A stretch of DNA of 64,000 nt from positions 3,716,280 through 3,780,279 of the forward strand of contig CP136064.1 in NCBI GenBank assembly GCA_032622095.1, written 5' to 3'. Source of the stretch: Siphonodentalium dalli (Eukaryota; Mollusca; Scaphopoda; Gadilida; Siphonodentaliidae). Below the pieces are notes generated by a model. That model was given only the letters and a program-made list of their open reading frames with translations. It was not told the DNA's origin and ran no database searches. Position 1 is the stretch's first letter. The number at the start of each line of letters is the position of its first letter. Both the position numbers and the translations under genes were made by a program. Below, piece by piece: positions 1 through 8,311 of this stretch.

Positions 1-248
1 ACAATTAGCCATTTAACAGCAAAATAATGGGATTGGGAATTAAATAGAGTTATCTCTCTTTGTCCAGTTCATGCATGCAATGTAATTTGAGTTTTATGAC
101 AATATTACTTTCAGGCTGCAAAAACAGAATGAATATTGATGTTATAGGAACAAATAGTTTGCTCTATTTGGATAGTTTTATGAGTACGTGGTAGACAATA
201 TTTGAAAAACACACTCATTTTATGTTGTGAGTTTGTAAATGGGTTAAA
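1..248. other. no feature recognised
   Basis: AT-rich sequence upstream of the Mutator-like remnant. I see no coding potential, repeat or RNA gene here. It may hold the terminal part of that transposon, but no inverted repeat could be paired with it. Confidence 0.3.
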
Positions 249-2029
249 TTGTTTACGGACTGTTATTTTATCATTTTTTTTAGAACTGAGGTACCTGATC
301 AGGGGGCAAATGCACAATGGCACCATGAATCAACATCAAATAGAGTCATAAATATTAGACATAATGCACTGATGTGGAACGCCGCATTCAATGACCACAA
401 CTCGTTCAAGGCTATATGCCAGGATTCCTATACTGGGACATGAAAAAGGAGGAACTTCAAGGGATCGGTTGTCGGGAGCAGATAATATGTTCATCTTGTC
501 GATACCGCTCCCAAATGTATAATTTATATGAAGAGGTATCGACAAGCAAACCAGGGCGAAAAGCTGCAAAACAGAACATCGGGCTATTCATTGGTTTGTC
601 AAAGAGACCGATTGGTGCTTCTGGTTTCAGGCGCATATGTTTGACTGCTAACGTTACTCCTCCATCATGCAGGTCAATTCAGGATACTGCAAATAAGACG
701 CTGCCCAAAATAGAAAAAAATTATCGGCAAAATCTGAAAAAGAAGCGCGCAGATCTCATTTCTCATCAGAAGTCGGTATAAAAAACAAACCCGAATGTTA
801 TTGACGCTCAATCAGATGGACTTTATAATAACCCAATTTTTTCCGGTGCGGGGCGCAATCCCTTTCAGCCCAGCACACAAATCATATACAGTGTTGCGGA
901 AAATGTTACACCCAACCATGACATTATCGGACTGGTGGTTCATAATAAGATATGTTCAAAGCACATGCACCTTAAACCGAACAAAAACCACAAGTGTGGA
1001 ACAGATTGTTATGCGACGATTTGGTGATGAGAGAACGTGGGCAAAGGAAGCTTTCTTAGAAATGAAAAAAGAAAATGATATCGAGATAGGTACCCTTGTT
1101 ACTGATCCTGACACTGCTGGATTTAAGGGTTGCGATGATCTTTATGATGAACAAACAACAAGTACGCATCCATTTCACCAGCTTGATACAGCCCACGTCT
1201 GTCGTAACCACCACAAGTTCACAAGAGGACATGCCAAACTTCCATCAATCATTCCTGGAGCTAATCTGAAGATTAAAAGTAAAATTATCTAACTTGTCAG
1301 ACCGCTGTCAAGGTGAAATCACTTTGGCAAGGAAACATTTCAAAAATGACACAGACAAAATAAAAAGACATTTATCGACAGTGAAGGATGTTATTGTACA
1401 GTGCTATAAAAATTCACATGGACTTTGTAAAAAAAAATCATTGATGTGTAAAAGTACAAAAAAACTCAATTGGATGACTAAATGTACTAAAATCATCGGA
1501 AATGACTTCAAACTGCGTGCGACACCAAATACGTCAACCATTCTATTGGAATGTGCCAACTATCGACTTTGTTCTGAAATGGTTGAAATAACTGTATACG
1601 GCATGAATACACAAACAGTTGAGGCTTTTAACAGAGCGATAAGAACATCATTGCCAAAAAATGTTACATTCTCACGTAATGTTAGTGGCAAAGCAAATTG
1701 TGCATGTCACTCTGGACATTTAGGCCAGGTTAAATCCATTTCTGTTCTTTGTGGTAATCTCGGGTGTCCAATCGAGCGAGGTTCTAAAGTAGAAAAATCA
1801 CTCGAGGCGATACAAAAAGCGGAAAGCTACAGCAAATCATATTAGAAATCGAAGGGTGCGAAGAAGACGAGAATTGATAGAAGGACAGAGTTATATGCTC
1901 TTTATGAGAAGCACGAGGAGGAAATTATGTACAAAAAAAGATATGCTTATTCCCCCTCAAGCATGTCCCAAACAACTTGAAGAGCATACCTATACTGAGT
2001 CATCCAAGTGGAAAAGGGTTAAACCAAGG
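249..2029 (+). pseudogene. Broken Mutator-like (MULE) transposase
   Basis: Conceptual translation follows the Mutator-like transposase proteins common in invertebrate genomes. The N-terminal part reads YNLYEEV, then PGRKAAKQNIGLFIGL and the conserved VTPPS block (about 500-700). The part from 783 to 1025 carries DGLYNNPIFSGAG and PFQPSTQ. The core (1020-1290) has LVTDPDT, a likely catalytic Asp region, and HQLDTAHV. The C-terminal part (1294-1845) has VEAFNRAIRTSLPKNVTFSR, the family's most recognisable block. The frame is broken by an in-frame TAA at 779-781 and by shifts near 1020, near 1290 and at about 1845; a basic tail continues to the stop near 2029. It is therefore a dead copy. No terminal repeats or target duplication were found. 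The family assignment is from remembered motif patterns; the breaks are seen directly. Confidence 0.8.
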
Positions 2030-2057
2030 CGGTAAGGGAAATCATACCTTCAACCAG

Positions 2058-2450
2058 TTACTTAAAGAGACACCACGGTGTGTGTCCCTTTGTACACAGC
2101 CCCTGATCATTGCAATGGTTGCGCTCCATATTTGTTGCATGGCTCTCCAGTACCAAGTGATCTGGGTTTATGCATAGCTTTTCGTGGCATACATGACTAA
2201 TCTCATCCCCGCCCGGTACATATATGGGTGGGTTCAATGCACGTTGTTTGTCAATGATGAACATTAATCGGTGTGCGTGAAATTCTTTTTCCTTCTCCGC
2301 ACCGAGCAGCATAATATTTCCCATGATTCCATAACCATTCCTAATTGATCTCTCCCACAAGCGACACCCAATCGAGTCGCGAGAAGTGTCCTCCTTGGGC
2401 CCATCTTTCAGTTTTGAGGAAAATGTTGAGTAAAATAACTCTAAATCCAT
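2058..2450 (-). CDS. Zinc-loop His-Me finger (HNH-like) endonuclease, 130 aa
   Basis: The protein matches the pattern of the zinc-binding loop region of homing endonucleases (Pfam zf-His_Me_endon). An upstream His (FHAHRLMF) is followed by SHVCHEKLCINPDHL, which supplies the histidine, Cys pair and Asn of the beta-beta-alpha metal fold. The final segment NHCNDQGLCTKGHTPWC supplies the remaining zinc-binding Cys and His residues. The frame is open upstream as far as 2540, but that part translates a CAGA/CATA simple repeat, so I chose the Met at 2450 as start. It probably nicks or cuts DNA; whether it serves a mobile element or the host cannot be told. It lies between the Mutator-like remnant and a Helitron-like end, on the opposite strand to the remnant. 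No breaks are visible over its full length, which stands out among decayed neighbours. Confidence 0.72.
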   Translation of the reverse strand: MDLELFYSTFSSKLKDGPKEDTSRDSIGCRLWERSIRNGYGIMGNIMLLGAEKEKEFHAHRLMFIIDKQRALNPPIYVPGGDEISHVCHEKLCINPDHLVLESHATNMERNHCNDQGLCTKGHTPWCLFK

Positions 2451-2496
2451 TATAATGACCTTGGATGACTCAAACCTCATATATATTTTGAAGACC

Positions 2497-2538
2497 TCTG
2501 TCTGTCTGTCTGTATGTCTGTCTGTATGTATGTATGTC
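2497..2538. repeat. TCTG/TATG simple repeat
   Basis: A tetranucleotide run changing from TCTG to TATG units. Such runs are often found just inside Helitron-like elements in invertebrates, which fits the terminus at 3303. Confidence 0.8.
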
Positions 2539-2614
2539 ATTTATACAAATCTACGATTCTCGACCGATCGGGACGAAACTTAGTACGTGTGTGTAGTTTG
2601 ACCAGGCGGTGGAC

Positions 2615-3052
2615 GTTGTCGTATTGGCGAGCCCGTGCGGCGCCCGCTTCGCGCATGCCCAGACGAGATCTCGGAAATGGGTGGAGCTATCGACTTGAAA
2701 TTTGGTATGTGAATGTATCTTGCCCCGGATACGAATTTTATCGGGTCGCCGAGCCCGCGCGACGCCAGCTTCGCGCATGCGCAGACGAGATCTCGGAAAC
2801 GGGTAGAGCTATCTACTTGAAAGTTGGTATGTGAATGTATCTTGCCCCGGATACGAATTTTATCGGGTCGCCGAGCCCGTGCGACGCCAGCTTCGCGCAT
2901 GCGCAGACGAGATCTCGGAAACGGGTGGAGCTATCGACTTGAAATTTGGTATGTGAATGTATCTTGCCCCGGATACGAATTTGATCGGGTCGCCGAGCCC
3001 GTGCGACGCCAGCTTCGCGCATGCGCAGACCAGATCTCGGAAACGGGTTTTA
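2615..3052. repeat. 122-bp tandem repeat, about 3.5 units
   Basis: The phrase AGACGAGATCTCGG recurs at 2661, 2783, 2905 and, with one change, 3027, giving an exact 122-bp period. Each unit contains GACTTGAAATTTGGTATGTG and a GC-rich segment ending in CGCATGCGC. The open frames on both strands across it are products of the repetition and are not genes. Confidence 0.92.
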
Positions 3053-3303
3053 CACTAAAAACTGCTTGACCGACCCAACTCAAATTTGGTATGTAGGCCT
3101 ACTTTGATCTCGGAAACGATATGGGTGGGTCCAATTTCACGTGCGACAGTGTCCTTGACCTTGACCTCGCTCATATATGCTCATATAAGCATGTTTCTGG
3201 ACCGATCGAACTATAGTTTGTCCAGACGCTGTATATTATGCCCAGATGGAGGCGATCACAAAGAAATCCCTAAATATCGACGAAGTCGGGCACATCAGCT
3301 AGT

Positions 3304-4480
3304 ATAGATATTAAATTGTGATTTGGACAAATCAATACTTAGCTGGAAAAAGAGCTTTAGGTTACAGTGAAGTAATTATTTCCCATAGGCCTCCATACTA
3401 TAAGTTACAGGGCGAGTTGTTGCCGGATACGGTGTCATATGAGGCGAAAGTAGTATGGGGGGCTCGTTACCTCCACATCTAAAAATAGAATTTTTGGGTC
3501 TAAAATTGTTTGTACTAAAATATTCCCAAAAAAAAAAATTCAAAACCCAAATTTTTTTCTTTCAAAATTTTCAAAAAAAAGTTTTAATATAAAAAATTTA
3601 TAATGAGTTTTCGGTTTCGGATAATCTCGGTATTAAAATTTTTTTAATTATTTGAGTGTAATATCTTTCGTTATTTATATTCAAAACAAATTTTAAATAT
3701 TTTTCATGAAACTCTGTTAATTTTATTAATCGATGTTTAGAAATAGCTTTATACCAATTATATGTGTATGGACAGGTCCGAGTCGCTGTAATTTTGGACA
3801 TTGTGACCATCGGTATGAATGCATACATTCCAGTGTTTATCAATCAGACACAACCCATACATCATATAATTGTCATACCTGAAATAATTTGACACCATTA
3901 CTCTTACATGAATAATAAAGAGCGTTTATTCTTTACGTCTCTATCCCGATGAAGTTATTGAGTATATCACAGGTGTGTATTATCGCGAATTATTGGAAGT
4001 ATTGAGATGTACTATGTTGAATCATGAGCGGACGAAGAGGGTAATGCGAAATTACAACCCCAGAATGAACTGACATATTCGATGGAACAAATTTTCAAGT
4101 ATGTACACGCCACATTGGGGGTAACAATGTCGAAAATAGTCGCACATTGGTTTACCAAATGACTTCTATTATATCCCGTTGACAGTTATATGTGGTCAGA
4201 GTCGTTCAATTTTCGATATCTTGTCTGAACAACATTAGTTGTTTAACGGGTTATTATCACGTAAGGTTGATAAACTGTGTCATTGTTAGCATTAACGCGA
4301 TAATTAGTTATCCAAAAAATATGCATACATAATACGTACAGGTCATGAGACACTCAATAATTGAAGTTATTACGTAATGTTGTTATAACAATGACACCTG
4401 TATCTTCACCGAAGATATTCGTTCCACCCATAGCCTCTTCAACCTACACGTTCTCTTCCATCAACATTATCAGACCACGC
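3304..4480. other. AT-rich left flank of the capsid element, no gene recognised
   Basis: Poly-A and poly-T tracts around 3525-3590 and otherwise unremarkable AT-rich sequence. The left terminus of the virus-like element must lie here or just to the right, but I found no long inverted repeat with the region after 10,016. A 10-bp match (AAACGCTCTT at 10,018 against its complement near 3,919) is too short to rely on. Confidence 0.35.
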
Positions 4481-4490
4481 TTTCGACCCA

Positions 4491-4550
4491 TATAAAGCTG
4501 CTCTACACACGCCTTCCATAACAAATGTTTACTTATGATGTATATAAGAA
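4491..4550 (+). promoter_or_regulatory. TATA-like elements before the ATPase gene
   Basis: CATATAAAG at 4489-4497 and TATATAAG at 4541-4548 lie about 95 and 45 bases before the ATPase start. The first is at a plausible distance for a short leader. This is a pattern match only. Confidence 0.4.
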
Positions 4551-4589
4551 CTGTATAGCTACTAATAAATAGGACACAGTGAACAAAAA

Positions 4590-5255
4590 ATGGGGTCAAC
4601 TAACCATAGCGCCATACCATTTGAACCTTGTTCTAGTATTTGCATCAATGGACCAACTGGTTCTGGTAAGACGAGATGGGTCTACAGATTCCTACAAAAT
4701 CTTAGTGGAATGTATTGTAGAGATCCACCTAAGAAAATAATGTACTGTTACGGTATTTATCAAAATTTCTATGATGAAATTGAATCATCAATCGAAAATT
4801 TGGTCATGCATCAAGGATTACCTACCCAAACAGAAATCGAAGAGTTTGCTGATGGTAAACATAATATGTTAATATTAGACGACTTGATGCATCGTATTAT
4901 TGACCAAAAAGAGATTGAATTGCTATTTACACAGCAAACTCATCATCGCTGTCTTTCGGTGCTATTTATTTCACAAAATTTATACGCACAAGTCAAGGCT
5001 GCGATAACTATAGCCTTAAACACAGGATATCTAATTTTATTCAAAAATTTGAGGGATGGATCACAAATTTCCACATTGGGTAGACAATTGTATCCCGGTA
5101 AATCTAAAGTACTCATTGATGCATACAAGGATTGTATGAAGAAACCATTTGCGTATCTTATAATAGATATGTCCCCTCACACTGAGGATAAATACAGACT
5201 ACGAACAGACGTATTTCCCAACCAAGACCCTATAATTTATGTACCTACTACGTAA
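4590..5255 (+). CDS. Virion-packaging ATPase (A32/FtsK-HerA type), 221 aa
   Basis: A P-loop GPTGSGKT lies at residues 21-28 and a Walker B MLILDD at 93-98, followed by a beta strand with SVLFISQNLY that fits the sensor position of HerA/FtsK-type packaging motors. The family drives genome into preformed capsids. The length of about 220 residues is typical for Polinton and adintovirus ATPases. The start is supported by the preceding purine-rich leader and TATA-like motifs, and the P-loop lies at the expected short distance from it. It is the first gene of the block and ends 38 bases before the next. No breaks or missing key residues are seen. Function follows from motifs and context; the exact clade needs a profile search. 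Confidence 0.85.
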   Translation: MGSTNHSAIPFEPCSSICINGPTGSGKTRWVYRFLQNLSGMYCRDPPKKIMYCYGIYQNFYDEIESSIENLVMHQGLPTQTEIEEFADGKHNMLILDDLMHRIIDQKEIELLFTQQTHHRCLSVLFISQNLYAQVKAAITIALNTGYLILFKNLRDGSQISTLGRQLYPGKSKVLIDAYKDCMKKPFAYLIIDMSPHTEDKYRLRTDVFPNQDPIIYVPTT

Positions 5256-5293
5256 TAAGAAGGGGCAGTATCGAGCTGAGTCGCGACGATAAA

Positions 5294-5617
5294 ATGAGTC
5301 GATTATTACGTAAGGAGTTGAATTTTGTCAGAATATTGACATCAACACAATCAAGATCTCAACGAAACGCATTATTGACATCGATAACTAATAATCAGTT
5401 GAAAGTTCTGGTTGAAATTACGGTCAATTTACTACATGAAATTTTAACAGTTACAGTTCAACAAAAAGCTAAATTACGGCGATATAAATCATTTTATATA
5501 TTCTTGGGTGATAAATCTGTGAGCTTGTTGAGGAAAAGAAAAAATGTGAATAATCACTCAACCGCCATTGCTTTGATGTTGAACATCGTTGAACCTAAAT
5601 TGAAACAGTTTTTGTGA
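5294..5617 (+). CDS. Small basic conserved element protein, 107 aa
   Basis: A Lys/Arg-rich protein with a middle helix (LVEITVNLLHEILTV), then KLRRYKSFYIFLGDKSVSLL and a C-terminal helix. The KLRR...KSVSL pattern is familiar from short proteins encoded beside capsid genes in invertebrate Polinton-like elements, where the function is unknown; a DNA-condensing or core role would suit the charge. Its TGA overlaps the ATG of the following gene (TGATG at 5615-5619), implying coupled or reinitiated translation. I cannot assign a function. Confidence 0.6.
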   Translation: MSRLLRKELNFVRILTSTQSRSQRNALLTSITNNQLKVLVEITVNLLHEILTVTVQQKAKLRRYKSFYIFLGDKSVSLLRKRKNVNNHSTAIALMLNIVEPKLKQFL

Positions 5618-5997
5618 TGGAGTCTGTGAAGAAAACTGTTTTGATCCCGTATGAAAGATATATGATGTACACAGAAAAAAGTAAACACAAAAAAGTTTCA
5701 TCGGAGCCTGATATTGAACACAGCGACATCTCGGCAAACAATAGTAGCCATTCTGACGAAATGAATAAACAAAGGGACCCGATGAATAATCAGATTGTTA
5801 ATACAGTTCAAGCGACTGAACATCAGGAGGCAATCGAAAAATCAGGAGTTAACACATCTAATAATACATCGAAAAAGACACACACTAGGCAAAGAAAAAA
5901 GAAAATAAGAGAGATTAAGCTTGAAATATCTAGACCTCCAGGTATAATCGCCGGTAGGCTGACTAAGATAAAGAAGAAACGTTGGATATCGCTGTAA
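5617..5997 (+). CDS. Element protein with disordered middle and basic tail, 126 aa
   Basis: The N-terminus has KKTVLIPYERYMMY, a short motif that recurs at the start of unassigned proteins in this element type. Residues 25-90 are rich in Ser, Asn, Glu and Gln and look disordered. The tail is strongly basic (RQRKKKIREIKLEI) and includes RPPGIIAGR. I start at the ATG at 5617, which overlaps the preceding stop. The stop at 5997 lies five bases before the integrase ATG. It may be a linker or scaffold between capsid and DNA, but that is only inference from charge and position. Confidence 0.5.
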   Translation: MESVKKTVLIPYERYMMYTEKSKHKKVSSEPDIEHSDISANNSSHSDEMNKQRDPMNNQIVNTVQATEHQEAIEKSGVNTSNNTSKKTHTRQRKKKIREIKLEISRPPGIIAGRLTKIKKKRWISL

Positions 5998-6002
5998 ACA
6001 AT

Positions 6003-6905
6003 ATGGCCGATTGGAAAGATTATTTGAGTTCTATTTATTTTAATCCGGGTCACCCCGCATCGTACTCAGGAGCTACAAAGTTGCATCAGACTGTAAAATC
6101 TGAAAATAAGCACATCATTTCCAAGCGCGAGATTGTGGCGTGGCTACAAAATCATGAAAGTTATTCCCTAACAAAAAGTGTTAGACGAAAATTCCCGAGG
6201 TCTCGTGTTATTGTAAACGCTTCTGACAGTCAATGGGATGGAGACCTCATGGATATGAATGATGTTTCCAAAGACAACGACAATTACACGTACGTGTTAA
6301 TAATGATTGACATTTTTTCTAGGAAGTTATGGTGCGAAGTTATAAAGAGAAAAACTGCAATTAATGTGATCAATGCTATGAAACATATATTTGAAGGTGG
6401 AAGAACCCCTCGCCTCCTCCGAACGGACCGCGGTTCGGAATTCACAAACAAACGGGTCAAAAGTTACCTTAAGGGTCTTCATATATCTCAAATTTTTACG
6501 CAAAACGAAATGAAAGCCAATTATTCGGAACGGGTCATAAAAACTATAAAGCAGAAGATTTCACGTTATATGATAAAGCATGATAATGCTAGATATATCG
6601 ACATTCTACAAGATATTGTGAAAAGTTATAACCATACAATACATCGTTCTTTGGGTACCACCCCTGACTCAATAACTGTTGAGAATGAAGATGAGTCTCG
6701 CCTTGATCAGTGGTTAATAAGACAGAAGGGAGGTGTTAAAAGTAAATTGAAGAAAAAGTTCAAATACAATGTAAATGATATCGTTAGAATATCACACACC
6801 AAAGCAGTTTTTGACCGAGAATATTCTCAGAAATGGACCGGAGAGTTGTTCAAAGTTTTACAGGCAGAACATACCCTTGTATACATTGACAGATTTCTTG
6901 GATGA
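6003..6905 (+). CDS. Polinton integrase (rve/DDE, F54H12.3-like), C-terminally shifted
   Basis: A retroviral-type integrase of about 300 residues. The N-terminal region (IYFNPGHPASYSGATKLH) is the usual opening of this family. Counting from the alternative upstream Met at 5982, the catalytic triad is Asp88 (WDGDLMDM), Asp149 (LLRTDRGSEF) and Glu183 (NYSERVIKT). I prefer the Met at 6003, because the family normally begins close to this point and it leaves a five-base gap after the preceding stop. The enzyme would insert the element's DNA. The frame ends early at 6905: similarity continues in the next frame from about 6871, so a single-base indel near 6870 separates the catalytic core from its chromodomain tail. 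This is either a real inactivating change or a sequence error. Confidence 0.82.
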   Translation: MADWKDYLSSIYFNPGHPASYSGATKLHQTVKSENKHIISKREIVAWLQNHESYSLTKSVRRKFPRSRVIVNASDSQWDGDLMDMNDVSKDNDNYTYVLIMIDIFSRKLWCEVIKRKTAINVINAMKHIFEGGRTPRLLRTDRGSEFTNKRVKSYLKGLHISQIFTQNEMKANYSERVIKTIKQKISRYMIKHDNARYIDILQDIVKSYNHTIHRSLGTTPDSITVENEDESRLDQWLIRQKGGVKSKLKKKFKYNVNDIVRISHTKAVFDREYSQKWTGELFKVLQAEHTLVYIDRFLG

Positions 6906-7101
6906 AACCATTGAGGGCGCTTTCTACGAGTCAGAACTTCAAAGGGTGCGCGTTGATGACGATACAGTGTACAGAATAGATAAAATTGTCAAAAAGAGGA
7001 AACGAAAGGGTCAAACTGAAGTCATGGTGCACTGGCATTCATGGCCTGACAAATTTAATTCATGGATTTTAGAGTCCGATGTCGACAGATATCAAAATTA
7101 A
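6871..7101 (+). pseudogene. Frameshifted chromodomain tail of the integrase
   Basis: In the frame open from 6775, the sequence from about 6871 reads IPLYTLTDFLDETIEGAF and then YESELQRV, the usual connector of this integrase family. It then shows a chromodomain: VYRIDKIVKKRKRKGQTEV, VHWHSWPDKFNSWI, ending DRYQN at the stop. The aromatic and Trp positions of a chromo fold are visible. In related elements the chromodomain is fused to the integrase and probably guides target choice. Here it has no start of its own and is disconnected from the core by the shift near 6870. Confidence 0.75.
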
Positions 7102-7135
7102 TAAGAGTAAGCTATCCACGGGAACCATTACAATC

Positions 7136-7570
7136 ATGGATAATATAACAGATACCTTGACGAATATGTTTCAAACAGAACGCGGTCGTCTAGATATGAA
7201 TCTCCTTAAATGGATAGGAATTACTATTATGGCAATAACTCTGTCACTACCAGTTATTTTAATTCCAAAGAAGATACCGCGTGAGCCGGTGGACTATGAA
7301 TTACGTCATACGAATGAGTCACACCCCCATGATTACGAACAACACCCCTGTGGGTTCGTGAAAAAGTGGACAATACGATCAAACATTACGGTAACAGTCT
7401 GTAATAATCAAGGGCACATTTATACAGACATTAGGCGAGTTGTGAATAACACTCCGACGATTATAAGTATTCCGTGTAACCAGTGGTCTGACTTCAAGTA
7501 TATATTCAGTGATGTTGATAAAACTATAAGAGAAGAGATGAATATTGATTCTCTTTTGAAAAAAAATTAG
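7136..7570 (+). CDS. Membrane-anchored protein with PC4-like C-terminal domain, 144 aa
   Basis: I start at the Met at 7136 (MDNITDTL); an earlier in-frame Met at 7079 would overlap the integrase tail. A hydrophobic segment LLKWIGITIMAITLSLPVIL (about residues 22-41) should span a membrane. The C-terminal 65 residues resemble the PC4/Sub1 single-strand DNA-binding fold: WTIRSNITVTV, YTDIRR, then IISIPCNQWSDF and a closing helix with DVDKTI. The DIR and QW positions are the typical ones. PC4-like domains occur in other virus-like elements. A membrane anchor joined to a nucleic-acid-binding domain is unusual and would suit DNA handling at a membrane or inner virion layer. The PC4 call is moderate; the anchor is clear. 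Confidence 0.55.
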   Translation: MDNITDTLTNMFQTERGRLDMNLLKWIGITIMAITLSLPVILIPKKIPREPVDYELRHTNESHPHDYEQHPCGFVKKWTIRSNITVTVCNNQGHIYTDIRRVVNNTPTIISIPCNQWSDFKYIFSDVDKTIREEMNIDSLLKKN

Positions 7571-7581
7571 AAACTAGTCAT

Positions 7582-8019
7582 ATGGATAATTATTATCTGT
7601 ACCTGACTAGCGACGATTCCATATATAAATATCCAGATAATCGTCCTCTCGACTTCACAATAGAGTTACCTGGTGTATTAATATTGGAAGGAACGTGGTT
7701 ATGTTGTTTGAAAGACATAAATATAACTGATCATATAGACACGGATTTATTATATATTTGCTCGGACATATGCGGAGAATCAATAGCCTGCGACACATCA
7801 TCCCCCATCCTCAGGGTTATAAAGAGAGACACACGTGATGCGGGTGATTGGCGGAGTTTTGAGGACTCATTCTACATAAACGTAAGGCAGGATAAACTTC
7901 AGCGTCTCAGGATTTTTATAAGAGGCGATAAACTTTCTAAAATAAATGCAGAAAAAAGAGTGACTTGTACACTACATCTGAAGAAACATGTCGATGACGT
8001 ATATTCCAGCCGATATTGA
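7582..8019 (+). CDS. Penton-like / minor capsid candidate, 145 aa
   Basis: Opens MDNYYLYLTSDDSIYKYPDN followed by FTIELPGVLILEGTWLCCL. The order Y-x-L-x-S-x-DS, then P-x-N, then a strand F-x-I-x-LP and L-x-G-x-W is a pattern I associate with short beta-rich proteins beside capsid genes in this element type. The remainder has alternating strand-like segments, compatible with a single jelly roll that could form the vertex capsomer. The gene begins 11 bases after the preceding stop and its end overlaps the next gene by 32 bases. The role is inferred from position and predicted fold; no catalytic motif is present. Confidence 0.5.
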   Translation: MDNYYLYLTSDDSIYKYPDNRPLDFTIELPGVLILEGTWLCCLKDINITDHIDTDLLYICSDICGESIACDTSSPILRVIKRDTRDAGDWRSFEDSFYINVRQDKLQRLRIFIRGDKLSKINAEKRVTCTLHLKKHVDDVYSSRY

Positions 8020-8311
8020 AAAGTGGAGAAAACATTTCAGGGACATGATTAATGGGAAGTTAAGGCCAGATAATGAGGGTCGCTACTTTATTGACAGAAC
8101 TCAAAATAGTGATAGTGAAGAAGACGTTCTAAAACCACATATTAACGTAGTGACACCCATCGCGCAAGCGATTGAAATGGCCAAAGCCGAAGTTGCAGAA
8201 AATAAGTTGACACAAGCACGTAAGGCGTCCAAGAAAACCAATAAGAGAGTGTTACCTAGCGGTTTGGCTCATAATCCTAAGAAAGTGAAAACTGTTTTCG
8301 ATAAACCATGA
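7988..8311 (+). CDS. Small basic structural protein candidate, 107 aa
   Basis: Begins MSMTYIPADIEKWRKHF; a second Met two codons later is an equally possible start. An acidic stretch (SDSEEDV) is followed by an Ala/Lys-rich helix and a basic tail KASKKTNKRVLPSG and NPKKVK. The short N-terminal pattern with IxKW is shared by small proteins just upstream of the capsid gene in related elements. A minor capsid or core role is plausible. It overlaps the preceding gene by 32 bases and its TGA overlaps the capsid ATG (ATGA at 8308-8311). Confidence 0.5.
   Translation: MSMTYIPADIEKWRKHFRDMINGKLRPDNEGRYFIDRTQNSDSEEDVLKPHINVVTPIAQAIEMAKAEVAENKLTQARKASKKTNKRVLPSGLAHNPKKVKTVFDKP

Larger units (their letters stand above)
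2490..3303 (+). mobile_element. Helitron-like non-autonomous element, 3' end
   Basis: The segment ends GGGCACATCAGCTAGT, a CTAGT terminus preceded by ACATCAG, which is the form seen at the 3' ends of many animal Helitron-like elements. It follows a simple tetranucleotide run and tandem units with the TTTGGTATGTG phrase that usually accompany such ends. The 5' boundary is a guess and no Rep/helicase gene is present. The family call rests on remembered terminal patterns; an A precedes nothing obvious on the far side, so the insertion site is unproven. Confidence 0.45.

Noticed and set aside
2058..2540. Longer form of the endonuclease starting at 2540
   Set aside because: The extra 30 codons translate a CAGA/CATA simple repeat, so the start at 2450 is more likely.
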